Positions 26,035-39,765 of a stretch of 64,000 nucleotides of DNA are shown one piece after another (the stretch's first letter is position 1; each line of letters opens with the position of its first letter). A program made the translations under genes and the position numbers. This DNA is from Crotophaga sulcirostris. Lineage: Eukaryota; Chordata; Aves; Cuculiformes; Crotophagidae. The notes beneath the pieces were generated by a model. It was not told the origin of the DNA and did no database searches. It was given only the letters and a program-made list of their open reading frames with translations. The stretch is taken from the NCBI GenBank assembly GCA_013397455.1, contig VYZB01000225.1:458176-522175 (forward strand), written 5' to 3'.

Positions 26035-29000
26035 TCATCTGGAGTTCATTTGGAACATGCTTGTAGCAGAGCTTGTATTTCCTTACAGGATGTATGTAAT
26101 AAAAAAGGAAAAAAATTGGCAGCCATTTCACCCCTCCACATGGCCTGTTCAAGACAAAACATATTCTGATTACTGCTCGTGGAGGCTACCCTCACGCAGA
26201 CTGTTGCTTACCTGGAGCTTACCTTATCCTCCCAGCCTTGTAGGCTTAAGTGGATGATGACTTCAAGAGACTGCAGGGCATGCTAAGACAGAGCTGTACA
26301 GCCGGGCAAGCCTTAGGCTAATGACAGTGATGTCTACTGAGGGCAGGCTGAATCTCTTCTTGAAAGATTAAATTTTCGCTTCCTGACCACACAGTGAGTG
26401 TTGTGAATGGATTGATGCTAGTTTGGAAATTAGTTTTTCTATATCCTTCTTGCCTGGAGTGAGAACGCTTTCCCTATCTTGTATTTAACATCTAACCACC
26501 CTCCACTCTGTCTCAGACGTGGCTTGGGATGGACAAGCCTTAGATAAGCTTGGTGTAGCAGGGTAGTTTGGGCTAAATTATTTGCTAAATTATTTGTTGT
26601 ACAGTTGGAAAGAGTTAATACGTTGATGTCTGAATATCTCTAGGTTTCTCTAATCTAGTCCTTAAAACGGTAATTATTATTTCAGTTATGACCCTTAAAT
26701 ATAAGGATCAGTGATATCTATAAAGCTATGAACTGTTTCCATTATAACTTAGTAACAGAATAAGATTTGTCTTTTTCTTGGAAGCCTTTCTTTTTTTGAC
26801 CGTAAGAAACAAAACGATTTAAAAATATTTTTTCTCAAGGGATTAGTCTGCCGTTATATATTGATATCCACTTGAAAAGCAGCACCTGCCATACAAACAT
26901 CATTCCTTACCTACCAATTACCTAGAGCCCTTGAGTTGAAAGCCCATTATACACTCCTGCCTTGAGTAGATCTACACCATGCATCTAGGAAATAGTCCGT
27001 TGGTAGGGATGTAATTAGATTTTTATCAGTTTCAGCTAGGTGTAACCATTTCATTATAATTGACCTGGATTAGTTTCTACATGTCTCCCTCATTAGAACG
27101 TATAGCACCTGTGCTAATGGGTTTTGTTTCTATCAAGATATAATGAGGACTGGCATATCTGCATATTCTCCAAGCGCACCAAGAACAGAGACAAATACTC
27201 CATTTTATTACCATCTGACAGAGACATAATGATTGCTGAGAAACTCATTACCATCATATTATGCAATGATTTAACTTGAAAACCTTGCCGTGCTGCAGCC
27301 TGGCAGTGGTAGAGCTCTTGGAAGTGCACGGGTTTTTGTTTGAATAGCGTGAGCTGAGCTGATTCCCTTCTCCCCATGTGCTGTGTGCTGTCTATTTGCT
27401 TTGCAGATTTCTGACTGATTTTGAATGTATTTCATTACGGTGCTGTGTAATTAAGAAATATCATTGAAAAATGGTTATAAAAACACACGAGATCAAACTA
27501 CAGGTAGTGCAGGAAGCTTGTACAAAAGGCAGAACTTTAAAAATATTTTTTTCCTTCTCTCTCAGTACTCCCTCATTTGCACTTCCCCATAACACTCTGG
27601 TTTATAGGAAAGATATCCTGGTGCCTCCTCTTTGGAGGCAGCTGGTGAAAGAGTTCTTGCTGCTCTTGGTCAACTTTTCTGCAGCTTTGCAGATATAGAC
27701 AGGTACATACAGATAAAAGCTTTTCAGCTGTAATTTGTGTCTTCATTCTCTGTGCAACTTAGCCTCTTCCAAATGCTACTGCCGAGCTCATTTCTTCAGA
27801 GCTCAGTTCATTGCAAAATACCATGACAGAAAATGTCACTGAGCACAGTTTATCATTTGAACACAAGCCCCCTCAGTAATGCAAAACAACACAGTTCATC
27901 TGGCAAACGCTGGCTGCGCTCTCTCTGCCTCCGTGCTAGACAGGGGAGAGAGTGGTGTGCTCATAATTTGTCTCTGTCACCTGAGATAGGAGGTCCTCAA
28001 ATATACTAAATATCCATATGGTAGTCAGGAATGCCAGTCTGAACCCTTTCCAGTCTGTTTGACAAATCCACCACCAGGTTTAATGTTTCGCTGTAAGTGA
28101 AGGGGTGGGTGCTTTGGAGAGAGATCCCACTGCTCTTCCTTACACTGAGCAGTAGTACTTCTGTAAGTAGCCAAAATCATTGTACTCTGACAAGTGCTCA
28201 TTATCTTCAATTAAATGTTTTATTGTTTCCATGCAGTTTCTGGAGAGAAACATCCATATTGCAAATTACTCGCTAATTAACAATCTCGGTAACGGTACTA
28301 GCACAGAGATGAAGACAGAACTTCTTTCCTGTCCTAGACAGAATGGATAATTCTAGAGCAGGAATCATCATAGCAGTGGTCAGAAAGACAGACAAGTACA
28401 TTGTTCTGGAAGCAATGTTTCCATTTTTAATGTGTAAAATTCACAATGTTGAAATATGTTAAGAAGTTCATTCTTACCTATATGAAAGCATACACAAATA
28501 CGCACTTTTAAGTGGGGGGGGGACAGGAAGAGAGTTTTGTCCTTTTATAAACTTTTTAAAGTTCAGAAATTGTTTTGACATTTTGAATGCAAACACTAAG
28601 GAACCAAAACCAAGGCTGGATTCATGTTTGAGTGGCATGGTCGTGTTAAACTTCTGGAGAGCTACTTTGGCAATTTGAAAATTGTTTGTTCTTTTAAGTA
28701 AGATCAGTTATTAAAGAAACATACAGAGTATTCATACAGATGTAATTTATTTGGTAAGCGAGAGGTGTGACACAGGTAGCAATCTAACTTGAGCCATTTA
28801 ATTTCAGTACTGTAAAGTCAACAGATAGAGATTAGTTCCAGGCTGTCCTTTAGAGGAAACAACCTGTCTTCTGTGCTAAGAGACACTAAATAAGGATGCC
28901 TAAATGAGACAGTGCTTTGTATTCAGCAAGAAAAATGACAAGGATGTTTCATAAAGCTTCTGTTTCATCTAATCAGCAAGGAGAAGTTTGCAATATGCAA

Positions 29001-29490
29001 AATACAATAACTTTCAAGACTTAATTCAATCATGAGTGTGTTTACCTGTGTTTTGGTACTTAGAAAGGAAGGGGATGGGGAAACTTCTTTATGAACACCG
29101 GTGAGCAGGTTAACAGATTCAAATGCCTACGGAAAAAGATAATGCAAAATTGATAAAATAGGCTATTCATATGTGAAAATACGTGGAAAGCTTTCTCCAT
29201 ATTCAGTATTTGCTCATGTAAGTAATTTAGCAGTGTTATGTCATAGAATTGTAAGCACAGTATTTCACCGGGGAGAACTGCTGTTGGTTTATAGAGCAGG
29301 TTTCCCAGCTGGAAAATAAACCATATGGTGCATATGTCAAACCAAGGGAAGGAGGCAAGCCTCTCAATACATAGAGTTAGCAGGTTGACTCTTAATTAAG
29401 ATCAGATGGTGTCTACCATTAATTAGATACCCATACTATTTATAGTTGCCTTGATTTTGGGTGTAAAGTTATTATATGAACAAATATCTC
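26035..29490. other. Non-coding stretch
   Basis: No gene recognised. Holds a 12-bp perfect tandem duplication GCTAAATTATTT at 26,572-26,595 and a run of nine G at 28,514-28,522. Otherwise single-copy-looking sequence. Confidence 0.6.
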
Positions 29491-29491
29491 C

Positions 29492-29525
29492 ACTCTCCCC
29501 AAATCAGTGGAGTTTCATTGATGTG
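29492..29525. repeat. Short ancient amniote repeat fragment
   Basis: AATCAGTGGAGTTTCATTGA at about 29,503 followed by TGTGAATGA resembles the AATCAGTGGAGTTACACTGATGTAAATG core of a widespread old reptile/bird repeat. Only about 30 bp can be seen, so this is a tentative call. Confidence 0.35.
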
Positions 29526-29529
29526 AATG

Positions 29530-32500
29530 AATGTTGAACATGACCCCTAGTCTGGGTTGGGGGAATTCTTGTGCGTGGAGATGAGAACGTATCCGGACAA
29601 GCCATCTGTCTACTGCTCATGTGGTTGTAAGGTTGTCATTCTCAGAGGAAGGCAACACACAGCAACAGGGAACTGGGAAGAGCTCTTCATGATATAACTT
29701 GTTTCTAGAGTGCAGGAATGGTGAGATCCCTTAGTTCTCCACCTGCCTGCTGTTCCCATCTAGCTCTTTGTACTTCACCATGCCTTCAGGTTGTAGAAGG
29801 TACCAAGTAATTTCGATCTGTTGCAAATAAACTTTTTGCTCTCAGAAACATTAAAGATGATTTTTTTAAAAATGAAGGTGTGTATAAACTAAAGAGATCT
29901 AAAAACCCTTGGTGGTCTCCAGACACCATCAGCCCAGGCAGTAAGAGAGGGAGAGCCAAGACTTGTCTCCTACCCCTTAAAGAGGTTCTTTATATTACAA
30001 CTTGCACAGCCACGTGCAGCATAAAGTTGTACTCCTTGGTTATCGCTTCTAATAAGTTTTGTTTTATAAATGCTGTTCTTCTTGTACAGTGTGAAACATC
30101 AGACTGGCACTTTGTTATCACTGATGCCATCAAGGAAATATTTCACTTATAATGCAGTTTATGAGGAAAAGGGAGGAACACTCCCCTCCAGAAGACTCTG
30201 TGGCTAAGTTACTAACCAGGTTGGATGCTGGGGCTATGAAAATACTTTCTGCTGTTCAAAGTGTTTCCTTTTCTTTCCTGTAGCTTTTTCTGCACTCACC
30301 TTGTGGTCTTACCTGTGCCACGGGCAGCAGCTGCCAGGGTGTGCGTGCTGTGAGTGCCCCCCTGCACAGTCTTTCCCTGGGGGCATCGAGCCAGAGATAC
30401 ATCCTGCGGTGGTGATTTCCCTTGGTAACTGGTGCACTGTAACAGAACAACTTCTTTTTTTTTTGCTGCATTTTCATTGTCTTTTAATTTAGGTGAGTTT
30501 TAGTTTGCTCTAGAGGAATATTTTATAAGTCAGTCAGGAACTGTATTCGTGAATCTGATAAAGCAAAGGTCTGTACTTGCTGTGAAATATGAGTGATTCA
30601 AAGCCCTCTTGAGCTCTTGGAAGTGTTTCCATTGATTTCCAGGCTTGGATCTATTCTTATTTCTGTAAAAATTCTATAATAAATGAAGCTGCTTTAGGTC
30701 ATTTGGAATGAAGAACAGCAGCTGTAGGTAGAGTGTTATTACTGTGGTGCCAATAATCTCCAGCTGAATTAAGGCTGTTACAAGATGTCCATGGGAAATA
30801 GTTCTTTTTGTGAGGGAGAGGGGGTTTCAGAGTTCCGTAAGAATCATTTGGCTTTTCTCTCTTGGTTTTGTACTGGTTTCTCTTCAGTTCCTGACTTCCT
30901 GTTCTTTTTTCCCCGTTGGTGTTCCAGTCACCCAGGGACTGAATAGCTCATTAGATACCTTGCTGGATTCCAAAGTTTAGCACTGAACCTGGATTATTTA
31001 TTTAGACCGTCAGCATCTTGCATAAGAGACTTTATAATGTAGCAGTCTCGGACTGTATCAACCTCTCATACAAGAGAGGGTGTTTGATAAACAGCACTCT
31101 AAAATATTGTGTCTGTACCATGTTACTAGAACGTATTTACCACTTCCCCTTAGTTGATAAAATGCTTTTGATACACCTAAAATTAAATGTTTCTTCTAGT
31201 ACATTTTTGCTATTTGGTAAACGCCTTCTTCAAATATCTAATGGAACTTAAAACGTGCTTAGCTTTTTCTTTCTAGTCTTTTGTTTTTTACATTTTTTTA
31301 GTCTTCTGTTTTTACATTTTTTAGCAGTGATGCTGGTACAGCTCAGTAATGCTGGTACAGCTCGGTAATGCTTGATAGTTAATTGTGGCTGCAGGGCCAT
31401 CAGAGGGGCAGAAAAGCATGCAGTGTTGAGATGCTGAGCACAGAAACATTAGCTGTTAGCAAGCCTTCTGCCAAGATTTCAGGAGTCACACAATTTGAAA
31501 AAGTTCTTTGTCTTTTGCATTTCTTTCCCCTTCTCTTCTCTAGCTAGGAAGTGTGAAGAGGGCCAAGCTGAAAAACAGTGTTCTCTTCCACTTACCTGCT
31601 GTACCGCTTTCTGTGGTTAATGGTGCTGGTGATGCTGTCAACGTGGCGTGGCTCTGAAACAATAAAATCAACTGCAAAGGACAGCGAGGACTGTTCAGCC
31701 TTGGACCTCTTCAATCCTCATCATCTCAGTTGAGAGAGGTGCCAATTAATGCCAGTAACAGTGGATGGCTTTGTTGATGTGGAGAATTCTAAATGAGGGA
31801 TGGGAATAAAACTGCTTTCTCATTTTGTAGATGTTTGTATGCAGACATTCAAAAGTGTCCATTTGTCATTGTTACTGTCAGGGATTTGGGTCAGAGAAAT
31901 CTCTGTGTCTTTTTGCTAGTCTTTTTAAAGACTTGATCATCCAAATAGGTAATTTAATCTCTAAATCTAAAAAAGAATGGCAAAATAAAATGTTGGGCAC
32001 CAGACTGTAAGCTGTAGTCAGTCTCCTTGAAACAGGGCTGATTTTTCTGGTTTGTTTTGGTTGGTTATTTTTTGTCATTGTGGTGTTTGTTTTAATGCAA
32101 ACAATGTTGCGCTTTGCACAACAGGGTTTTATTTTGTCTGTTTCTTCAGAAAACTGTTGTTACTTTTCCAGTTGTTTATCTGCATTTTTAAACGCAGGGT
32201 GTGTTATGGTCGTATTTTTCCTTCCTTTTGCTTAGGCTTATTTTAGGTCTTTGACAATATAAAAACCATTGTAAGGCAAATTAGAAGCAATCTGAATTGT
32301 CATCACTGGTTTAACTGTCAAAAAGAAAGCATCAGGTTTCCTAGGCACTAAGTTATCTTTCTTCTATTCTAAAGTTTGCTTTATTATTAATTTCAATATT
32401 ATAACAATATACTAGATGACATTCCACGTATATGTGCATATGTAAAAAAGAACTTTTTGGCAACAAAAATCTTAATGGAAATGAAAAACAACAATCGCTC

Positions 32501-35500
32501 ACTTTTTTTCCATAAAATGAATTAAAAGATAATTCAGGCTGAGTTAACTAAGCTGTTTACTCTGGCCATTTTGCTGGTAAATGTATTATGTTATCGGTTT
32601 TCTAAATCGACTAACTTGGGAACAAATTGGACTGTTTTACTTTGATTTTATCATTTCATTCAAATTCCAGGGTCTCTGTAGACAGGTTTAAAGTAGCATT
32701 AAAATAACGTGGTATTTGTAGGCATCATACCATTGGTGCTCCCAAAGTTTAAATGTGGTGCTTCAGTACTTTTCCTTGCCTCATTGATATTTTTTTCCAT
32801 CCATTTCTACTGCTGCCTTGTGTTTGATTGAGTTGCTTACAGCCCCAGAAAGCTCTGTCCTTTGATTTCCTTTTATTGAAACTTAGTCTTTGCATTCAAA
32901 GATGCTCGGGTTCGCATCAAGTTATTTTCTAAATTGTTTCAAATTGCTTTGTCCATATCCAAATAGGATCCTCTGAAATCTGTTGAACCCTGACTTCTGG
33001 AAATATTTTGAATCTGCAGTTTGAGGAGAGTGGATATCAACTGTAAACCACCATGTTAGTTTAGCTAAATGAGAGAAAATGATGAGAAATCAACAAAAAA
33101 CCCAAATCTCCATTGTTGCCCTATCTCCTTGGTCAAGTTCTGTGCGGGTTGTTGTCAGTAGTGCACGTTCCCTTCTTTACAAGTGTTGGAAAACTTGGTG
33201 TTTTCATTCCTGCTTGGTCTGCCCAGTTTGAGAAACTAAACAGCATTTAGATGAGAACCACTCTTTCCCTAGCCTACACCCGTAGAGATTCCTGATGGCC
33301 AGTTGGATGAAGCCCAAGTCTTCTTGTGGTTGCCTGTGGTGAAAGTCCAACTGCTTTTGTGCATGACAGACCTCTGGGCATGGATGGAGCGTGTTTGTAT
33401 GGGTCCAATTGTAGGATCAAAGCCCTCATTAGCTCTACTCAGGCTTTTGTTGGAAGCTGATCTTTCATTTGCCCAGATCTCTACCACTGTGGAAGTGTGT
33501 AGCTAAATCACATGAATTTGCAAACAGGCTGAGCAGAGAGGCTGTAACCACCACATTAATTCCTGCTCTTGTGACACAGTAGAAACTTTGCAGCCCACCC
33601 AGCATGTGTTACACCCAGCCCTACATACACATGTAGAAACAAAGCTCATCTGTCCCCTTCAGCCAAAAGTTTTTTTTACTGACCCTAATTAAAGAATTAT
33701 CCTTATGATATGCCTTCCTTCTTGTCATCACTTTCTGGTCCTGAGTTCACCATAGGATTTGCAGTGTTCCACAACCTGCATAATTCAGAATAGCTTTCAG
33801 TGAATAACTGTGTTGGCTAATTCAATGGGGGGGCACAGGGGTTTTGCCCAAGAACGAGCGTTTGTGTAACAATGCCATTAATTGTCTAAACTATAGTAAG
33901 TGTAGTTTCACATGCACTTTGAGCCAGCATAAGCAGACACTACTGCCAAGAGCAGCAGCTCAACCCTCCCTACGCCCCTGGCTACTTTTTTCCATTCCAG
34001 AGTTGCCCTCTTTGGTGAACTACATTGTTTTTGTTCAGATAGGTTCCCTGATCCACTTCCCACATGGCCACACAGATACTTGTCAGCACATGAAGGAGCA
34101 GAGCAGGGAACAAACAGCTGGAACCTGGGGGGAGGGCAGGACTGCCTCTCCTGGTGCCTGTCCTTGCTTAAGCCAACTTAAAGTGTATGTGAAACTACTG
34201 CCTCTCTTAAAATGATGTTATTTTATAACATATCCTGCTCCTTTAGTTCTTCACAGGGTTCCCAGTTCAAAGTGCCTGTGCTGTAACATCTGGTTAGAAG
34301 AGCTGCAGTGAGAGAATATTTGTTTTGTGTTAGATGGGCGCGGTTAATTAAAGTCTGAAAAAGGGTTGGATCTTCTCTCTCAGTCCAAGAAATCTAGAGT
34401 TTATTGCAGGGGCAGAGTGGGGGAATGTTTCTGGAGGCATTTAAAAATCCATCATCTGGAGGCATGGCTTCTCCTGGATTATTGTCTTTCTCTCCCCATC
34501 AGGTTTATTGCTGATCAGCCTTCTGACTCTGTAGCAGCCAGTGCAAATCTAAGTAGATTGTGAGTTGTTTTATGTTATACACAGCTGTTTCTTCCCAGGC
34601 TTTGGATTTGGGAGAAAGAAGGAAGATGCTGTCAGGGCACATCAGCTACCTGTCTTAGCTGAACATGCGTTCGCTGCCCTTTGGAGTACTGAAACACCAT
34701 CTGCTTCCAGCAGTAGGATCCCTGCCAGCGGGAGAATGTGACGGTACTTGAACAGAGTGCATTGCCCCGTGAGCTGTGATAGCAAGGTGGGCCTTTTTGG
34801 TTTGTCTCAAAGTGCTTGCTGCACGGTTAGTTCTGTGAAGGGCTGTGCTCATTCTTATGCAGGGCCATCTTTACTCAGCCTCAGCAGTAACATCACTGCA
34901 ACTCGCATTTAAGTGGCCAATTTTTTAAAAGCTGCTACAGTCTTTAGGCTCCTAATGACTCCTAAAACATGAAGTGAATTCTTATTCACTGAGACTGAAA
35001 CAAAAATAAGAGGGCTCAGTGCTTTCTCTACTGCCTGTTTTTCTTGCCTTTCCATGGGTGAATTATTATAGAGGAAGCTATGTATCCATGGAGACATGCA
35101 TTATTATAATGATAACTGGAAGGGGCTTCCTGTTGAGGAAACAATAATTGTATACTGGGGTTGAATATACTCCAAGAGACAAAGCTTGCTTTCTGCCTGT
35201 CCCAGCACGGTGCCCCTCTGCAGGAGCCTTGACAATTTCTACATAGAGCACAAGGGAGCTTCTCCCAGCACCCTTCTCTGCCTGTGTTGGGGGTCTCCAA
35301 ATGGGGAACCCACATGGGAGGGTAATAGGGCTGGGAAACGCATTTACCTCCCTCTAGTTCCCATCTGCTGTGAACTCTCAGGTGGGAACCGTGCCGATGA
35401 TAAACTGAGTATGATATCCCAGCAGTGGGGAAGATGTGTTGAGATATTATCCATCAGCTCCTGGCTGCTGTGGGAGGAGAATGGCTCTCAAGGGAGAACT

Positions 35501-37375
35501 CCATAATCTGTGAGTTTTCGAGAAGATCTGCTTCTCTTATAGCAACCACTCAAGTGCTTTTTCTCTGTTAAAGACTGTTTTAGAGGAAAGGATGAGAGGG
35601 GAAACCTTAGAGGGTTCCACTTTGTTTTAGTAACTCCTGTAGCACCAGGCAACCTGGCCCTCAGGCCTTTGAGTCAACTGCACAAGGCCTGTAAATGGGG
35701 GGTGGACGAGTTGGGGAGCAGAACCATGTGAAAACTGTTTGGATAAAGTCTTCCTCCTTCCTATGTGCATTTAGCTCTCCTCTGCACCTTTTGGACAGGT
35801 TAGGGGCATTTGCTGAAGAGTATTTGCCCAGGGTTGTGGTAGGGTTTTTAGATGTTGTTTGAAGTAAGCTGGGGAAACATATCTGTTCCAGCAGAGAGGA
35901 GAGAACCCTGCAGAGCGTATGACTGATTGTAAAAAAGAAAATAAAATTACAATAATTAAAGGAAATCACTGACCTTGGATTAAATGTTGCTGTCAGCTGC
36001 TCAGAGCATGGAGCTTTGCATAGCTGCAGGACGATTATGCAGATCAAATGCACAACCAACCAGAAAATAGGAATTCTATTTTGTGAAAAGCTAGAATCGT
36101 GCAACAGTACCACAGCAGCCTCTCTGCACCCAGGGTGGCTGGGGCAGAACGCCTTCAGTCAATATCAATAAGCCACACACAAGCCAATCCAAATTCTCCT
36201 TCATTCAAAATCCTTTTATTCTAGATAAAAAATTTCATGCTTAATCATTATCATCTTGTTCCCTTGCTAGGTAATTAGTATTGCATTGTTGCTTTGTGAC
36301 TTTCCCTATGTTCCTTTCATGTTAAAGAAGTTTAATTGACATTAAAAGAAGAGGAAATTAAAGGGATTTTAATCAGTTGGTCTGTCCTATCTGTTTTAAA
36401 AAGAAAAGCTGGAGTAATGGGAAAATAGGCTGGTGTCTGTGCTCTCTTATCATCTATTTTGCCATTCATAACCAAATTGATGAGAATGTCTACTTTGCAT
36501 ATTTAATCATATAACTGATTAAAATATTACTTGGGTTTATTCCTGTTAGTGGGTCTATAGGCAGTGTTATCATTGGTCAATAGGCATTTGCCTAACTTTT
36601 ATCTCAACTTTTTCAATTTTCACTCAGAAACCAACACTGAGTGAAAAATGGATGCTTACTGCAGTGTTCTCGATATATCCATTGATATCCACAGCAAGAC
36701 TTCATCTCATAAAGAGCTAAGTAAGAAAATAATTTTCTTCTCTGTGAGAACTCTTTAAGTGTATGCTTTAACATAAGGGTTTGCTTGAAGTTGTTTACTT
36801 CCAGATCTTCTGAATCAAGACTTTGGTGCATTAAGCTTGCAGAATCTACAAATGCCCAATATCTCAGTTATAGAATGGTTATTAAAGTTACGATGAAGGC
36901 AGCAAGAGAGCAGTATAGGTCACAAAAGGAATATTTTCAACTATATTAAATATTCAAAGGCTGAGAAAATGTTAAGACAATTTAAATAGTAAGTCCTTTC
37001 TGTAATTTAGCCCAACAAATGAAATCAGCTTAATGTACTTTAATGACCTGGATGAAAATAAAAAATAAATTCATCTCATTTCTCTTAACCAATGATGTTG
37101 AAGAACTCTTGGTTTTCGGTGTTTCTTATAGCGAAGAGCAAACGTGGATTTTAAATATAGCGTTTATGAGGCTCTCTTCTCTTCTGGAATTTACAACAAC
37201 AAAGAAAATCAGAAAACATTCTTTGAATAGCCTTGGAGAAATTTTCTAGAAGAATAGGACTTGTGCAATTTACTGTGTGCTGTTCAGAGGTGAATTCAAA
37301 CATGCCTCTACAAGGCAATTAATACAGAGCAAATTGTTAGGGACTTCAGGCTGTACACGCTGGAATAAGCAGGAG
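29530..37375. other. Non-coding stretch
   Basis: No gene recognised on either strand. The longest open frames (33,844-34,215 +, 123 codons; 35,661-36,113 -, 150 codons) lack domain content and splice context. An RFX-like palindromic site, GTATCCATGGAGAC, lies at 35,082-35,095. A TAAT/GATA-rich block at 36,186-36,420 has the look of conserved non-coding sequence. A small tandem repeat lies at 31,275-31,370. Confidence 0.6.
31275..31370 (+). repeat. Two adjacent short tandem duplications
   Basis: First, about 25 bp present twice (AGTCTTTTGTTTTTTACATT at 31,275, then AGTCTTCTGTTTTTACATTT at 31,300). Then a 19-bp unit, ATGCTGGTACAGCTCAGTA at 31,330-31,348, repeated at 31,349-31,367 with one change (CAG to CGG) and followed by the start of a third copy. 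Confidence 0.85.
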
Positions 37376-37377
37376 GG

Positions 37378-37490
37378 CTCCCACTGATTTCGGTGTGCTT
37401 GGAGTCAGGCAGTGGAAATGAGATCCTGGCAGTTCTCCAGTGCAAGCTGATGGCAAAACTCCCCTTGCCTCATTAAGGGCAGGATTTTAT
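37378..37490. repeat. Degenerate ancient amniote repeat (two arms)
   Basis: Left arm GCTCCCACTGATTTCGGTGT then GGAGTCAGGC; right arm GCAAAACTCCCCTTGCCTCA then TTAAGGGCAGGATTTTA. Both resemble the CTCCCATTGACTTCAATGGG / GCAAAACTCCCATTGACTTC units of an old sauropsid repeat. Spacing and divergence point to one old insertion. Confidence 0.5.
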
Positions 37491-37494
37491 ATTA

Positions 37495-39440
37495 GGTTTT
37501 CCTAAGACTTCATTCCCACAAAGTTTTTATCCTGAAAAGAAAGAAGAGCAGGCGATGCATCTCATTGGGTCTCTGCTTTTGCTGTTTAGGTGGAAAGCAC
37601 TTAAATGCTACAGTCAGGTCTGGATTGAACAGCCTGGTTGGTGATGGGAGATGCCCTTCCGGAGCTTTATTAATCATTATCAGGAGACAGAGTCTTTCAT
37701 GAGGAGGAGTTTACAAGCTCTGACTGTATAGAATCCACAGAGTGACAGGTTGGTGGGAATGTGCTGCAAAAATGATGTATATGGAGAGGAAGCTCCTTTT
37801 CTTATATCCTCTTCTTAGCTGTGTTCCTTCATCTACATCTCAAAATCAGGGAGGTGGGCAGTCATACTGTGAATCACAAAGGGTGTGATTCTATTTCATA
37901 GTTTGTTCCTTTCTGTTCTTAGCCTGTGGCAGCAAGTTGGACAAGTGGCTTAAAAACCTCAAGACCCTCCCTAGGATTTGTCAGATCCCTCAGCTAAGTC
38001 TTTCTAGACCTCAGAGTTGCTGATGATGTGTTTCCATGCACCCCTGAACACAAGTGACTCTTGTGTGGTGAATGTATTAGAGGGAAATTCCAACCTCTTC
38101 CCTAAAAGCACTTAAAATGGAAACTTTCATAGTATCCATTTTGGTTTGCTGTCCATAGATAAATGTTGGAGATGATTTGGGAACTGACAGAAAATAAGTA
38201 GCAGGTTTTTTATCTCATGATTTTGAGAATTGCTGTCCAAATATGATACCTGAGCTAGTTCGGATTTCACTGAAATGAACACAGGCTTTTTTCTTTTTTT
38301 AAAAAAATAAACCATGGGTTGATTCATCTGTCTACACGTTAGTAATTATGAGAATAATCATGTGTGGCTGTAATTACTCCTATACTTAATTTTCATCCTG
38401 GATAAAGGCAGAAGAAATGTATCAAAGCAAAAATGGAAATGGTTTGGTTCCAGATATGGAGTCATGTTCTTGTGTGTAAAAAGTTTGCTGACAGACTAGA
38501 TGAAATGCAGGTCTCTTATGGGAGGCCTTTTGCCATTTTGTACATAAAAGAAAATGTATTTACATTACAATTTACATTCCTCACAGCTTTTATTTCAGGT
38601 ATCTTTTGGAGAAGTCTTACGATAAAACTGCTACAGTAGTGTAGAAGTTGTCTAAGCTGCCTTTAAACTAGCATACGTATCTGGAGAAGTATAGTGCCAG
38701 AAGTACAGGGGTAGTTATATGCTAAAAAGCCATCTGAAAAACCTCTAATAATTCCCAAATAAGACTTTTTCCTATTGATGGAGAAAGAAATTACAAGATG
38801 TGAAAGAAATTACACATCTCCAGCCTTCTCTTTCCCTTCTTGTCCCTGTCTTGTTTCTGCACTCAATAAGTAGAAAGCTATGCTGCAAATTGACAAAAGT
38901 CCCAATGGTTTACTAGTAATCAGCAGCTTCCTGCAGGCTTTGCAGGGTGTCCTGATGTGAAGGCTGGAATGATGAGCAATTTGGTTTACAGCAATGACTT
39001 GGGTCTGCAGTCACTGCCTCAGTGCACTGAGAAATTCAGTAGGGTCTCTTGTTGGACCTTGGGTGTGATTTCCTTGCTCCCTGAAGCTCTGCTCTCTTAT
39101 TCTGAAGTTCTCTTTATTTATTCTGGGGTAGAAGCCTTATAATAGACTCCATGTACCAATTTATTTCAATGAATTAGGCCTGTAGGAAGCCATTAACACA
39201 GGACTATGCTGTGTTAAAGCCATCAGCACTACATGGCAGAGCTTTATCCGTCCCTTCGTAGCACTTCAGCAGGGCATGCGTGACAAGGAGACAGTGAACC
39301 AAGGGGAAATGGACTCTTGCAAGTTCTTCAGAGCCTAACCAGTTTATGGCGATGCTGATATGATTAGGTGGTCTTTAGTAGGGAACAAGACTCAAGAGAA
39401 CCAGATTGTCCTGGTAACATGTTGCTGGGATGCTCTTTGC
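37495..39440. other. Non-coding stretch
   Basis: No gene, RNA or repeat recognised. Confidence 0.55.
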
Positions 39441-39441
39441 A

Positions 39442-39461
39442 GTGGACCACAAGGGGGAGGT
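39442..39461 (+). promoter_or_regulatory. Candidate CTCF site
   Basis: GTGGACCACAAGGGGGAGGT matches the CCACNAGGGGGCR core closely, with one off-consensus base in the GGC step. Motif evidence only; occupancy cannot be known from sequence. Confidence 0.4.
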
Positions 39462-39649
39462 AAATGCTGCTTTATGATCAGAGAGGATAATCTAGAGCAA
39501 GGAGGTGCAATTTGAGTCATGCATGAGGACAAGGTCTGGCCAGACCCATAAAACCCAGACCTGTGATGAGCTGCTAAGGCTTCACCCTCATTTTCAGCTT
39601 TCAGCAATCAGACTCACAGTGCTTTCAAAAAGGAGCAGTATCACTGTGT

Positions 39650-39765
39650 CACCCATTTCACAGGTGGACAACCTGAGTTACAAAACTCTGATGTGAGCTG
39701 ACAAGGATTACCGAGAGGAGCTGGGTGACAAGGCAGTGACTGCCCTCTCTGACCCAGGGCGGTCT
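39650..39765 (-). mobile_element. MIR-like SINE remnant
   Basis: Read on +, CACCCATTTCACAGGTGGAC, CCTGAGTTACAAAAC, GAGCTGACAAGGATTAC, GAGGAGCTGGGTGAC and TGACCCAGGG follow in the same order as the reverse complement of MIR (CCCATTTTACAGATGGGGAAACTGAG ... TGACTTGCCCAAGGTCAC ... GCTGGGA ... CCAGG). An old tRNA-derived CORE-SINE shared by tetrapods. The tRNA-derived head is too diverged to trace. Confidence 0.65.

Noticed and set aside
33844..34215. 123-codon open frame on +
   Set aside because: No recognisable domain and no exon boundaries; reads as random sequence.
35661..36113. 150-codon open frame on -
   Set aside because: The longest frame outside TRRAP and the CpG island, but no domain, no conserved motif and no nearby promoter or splice context. 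Consistent with chance in 64 kb read in six frames.
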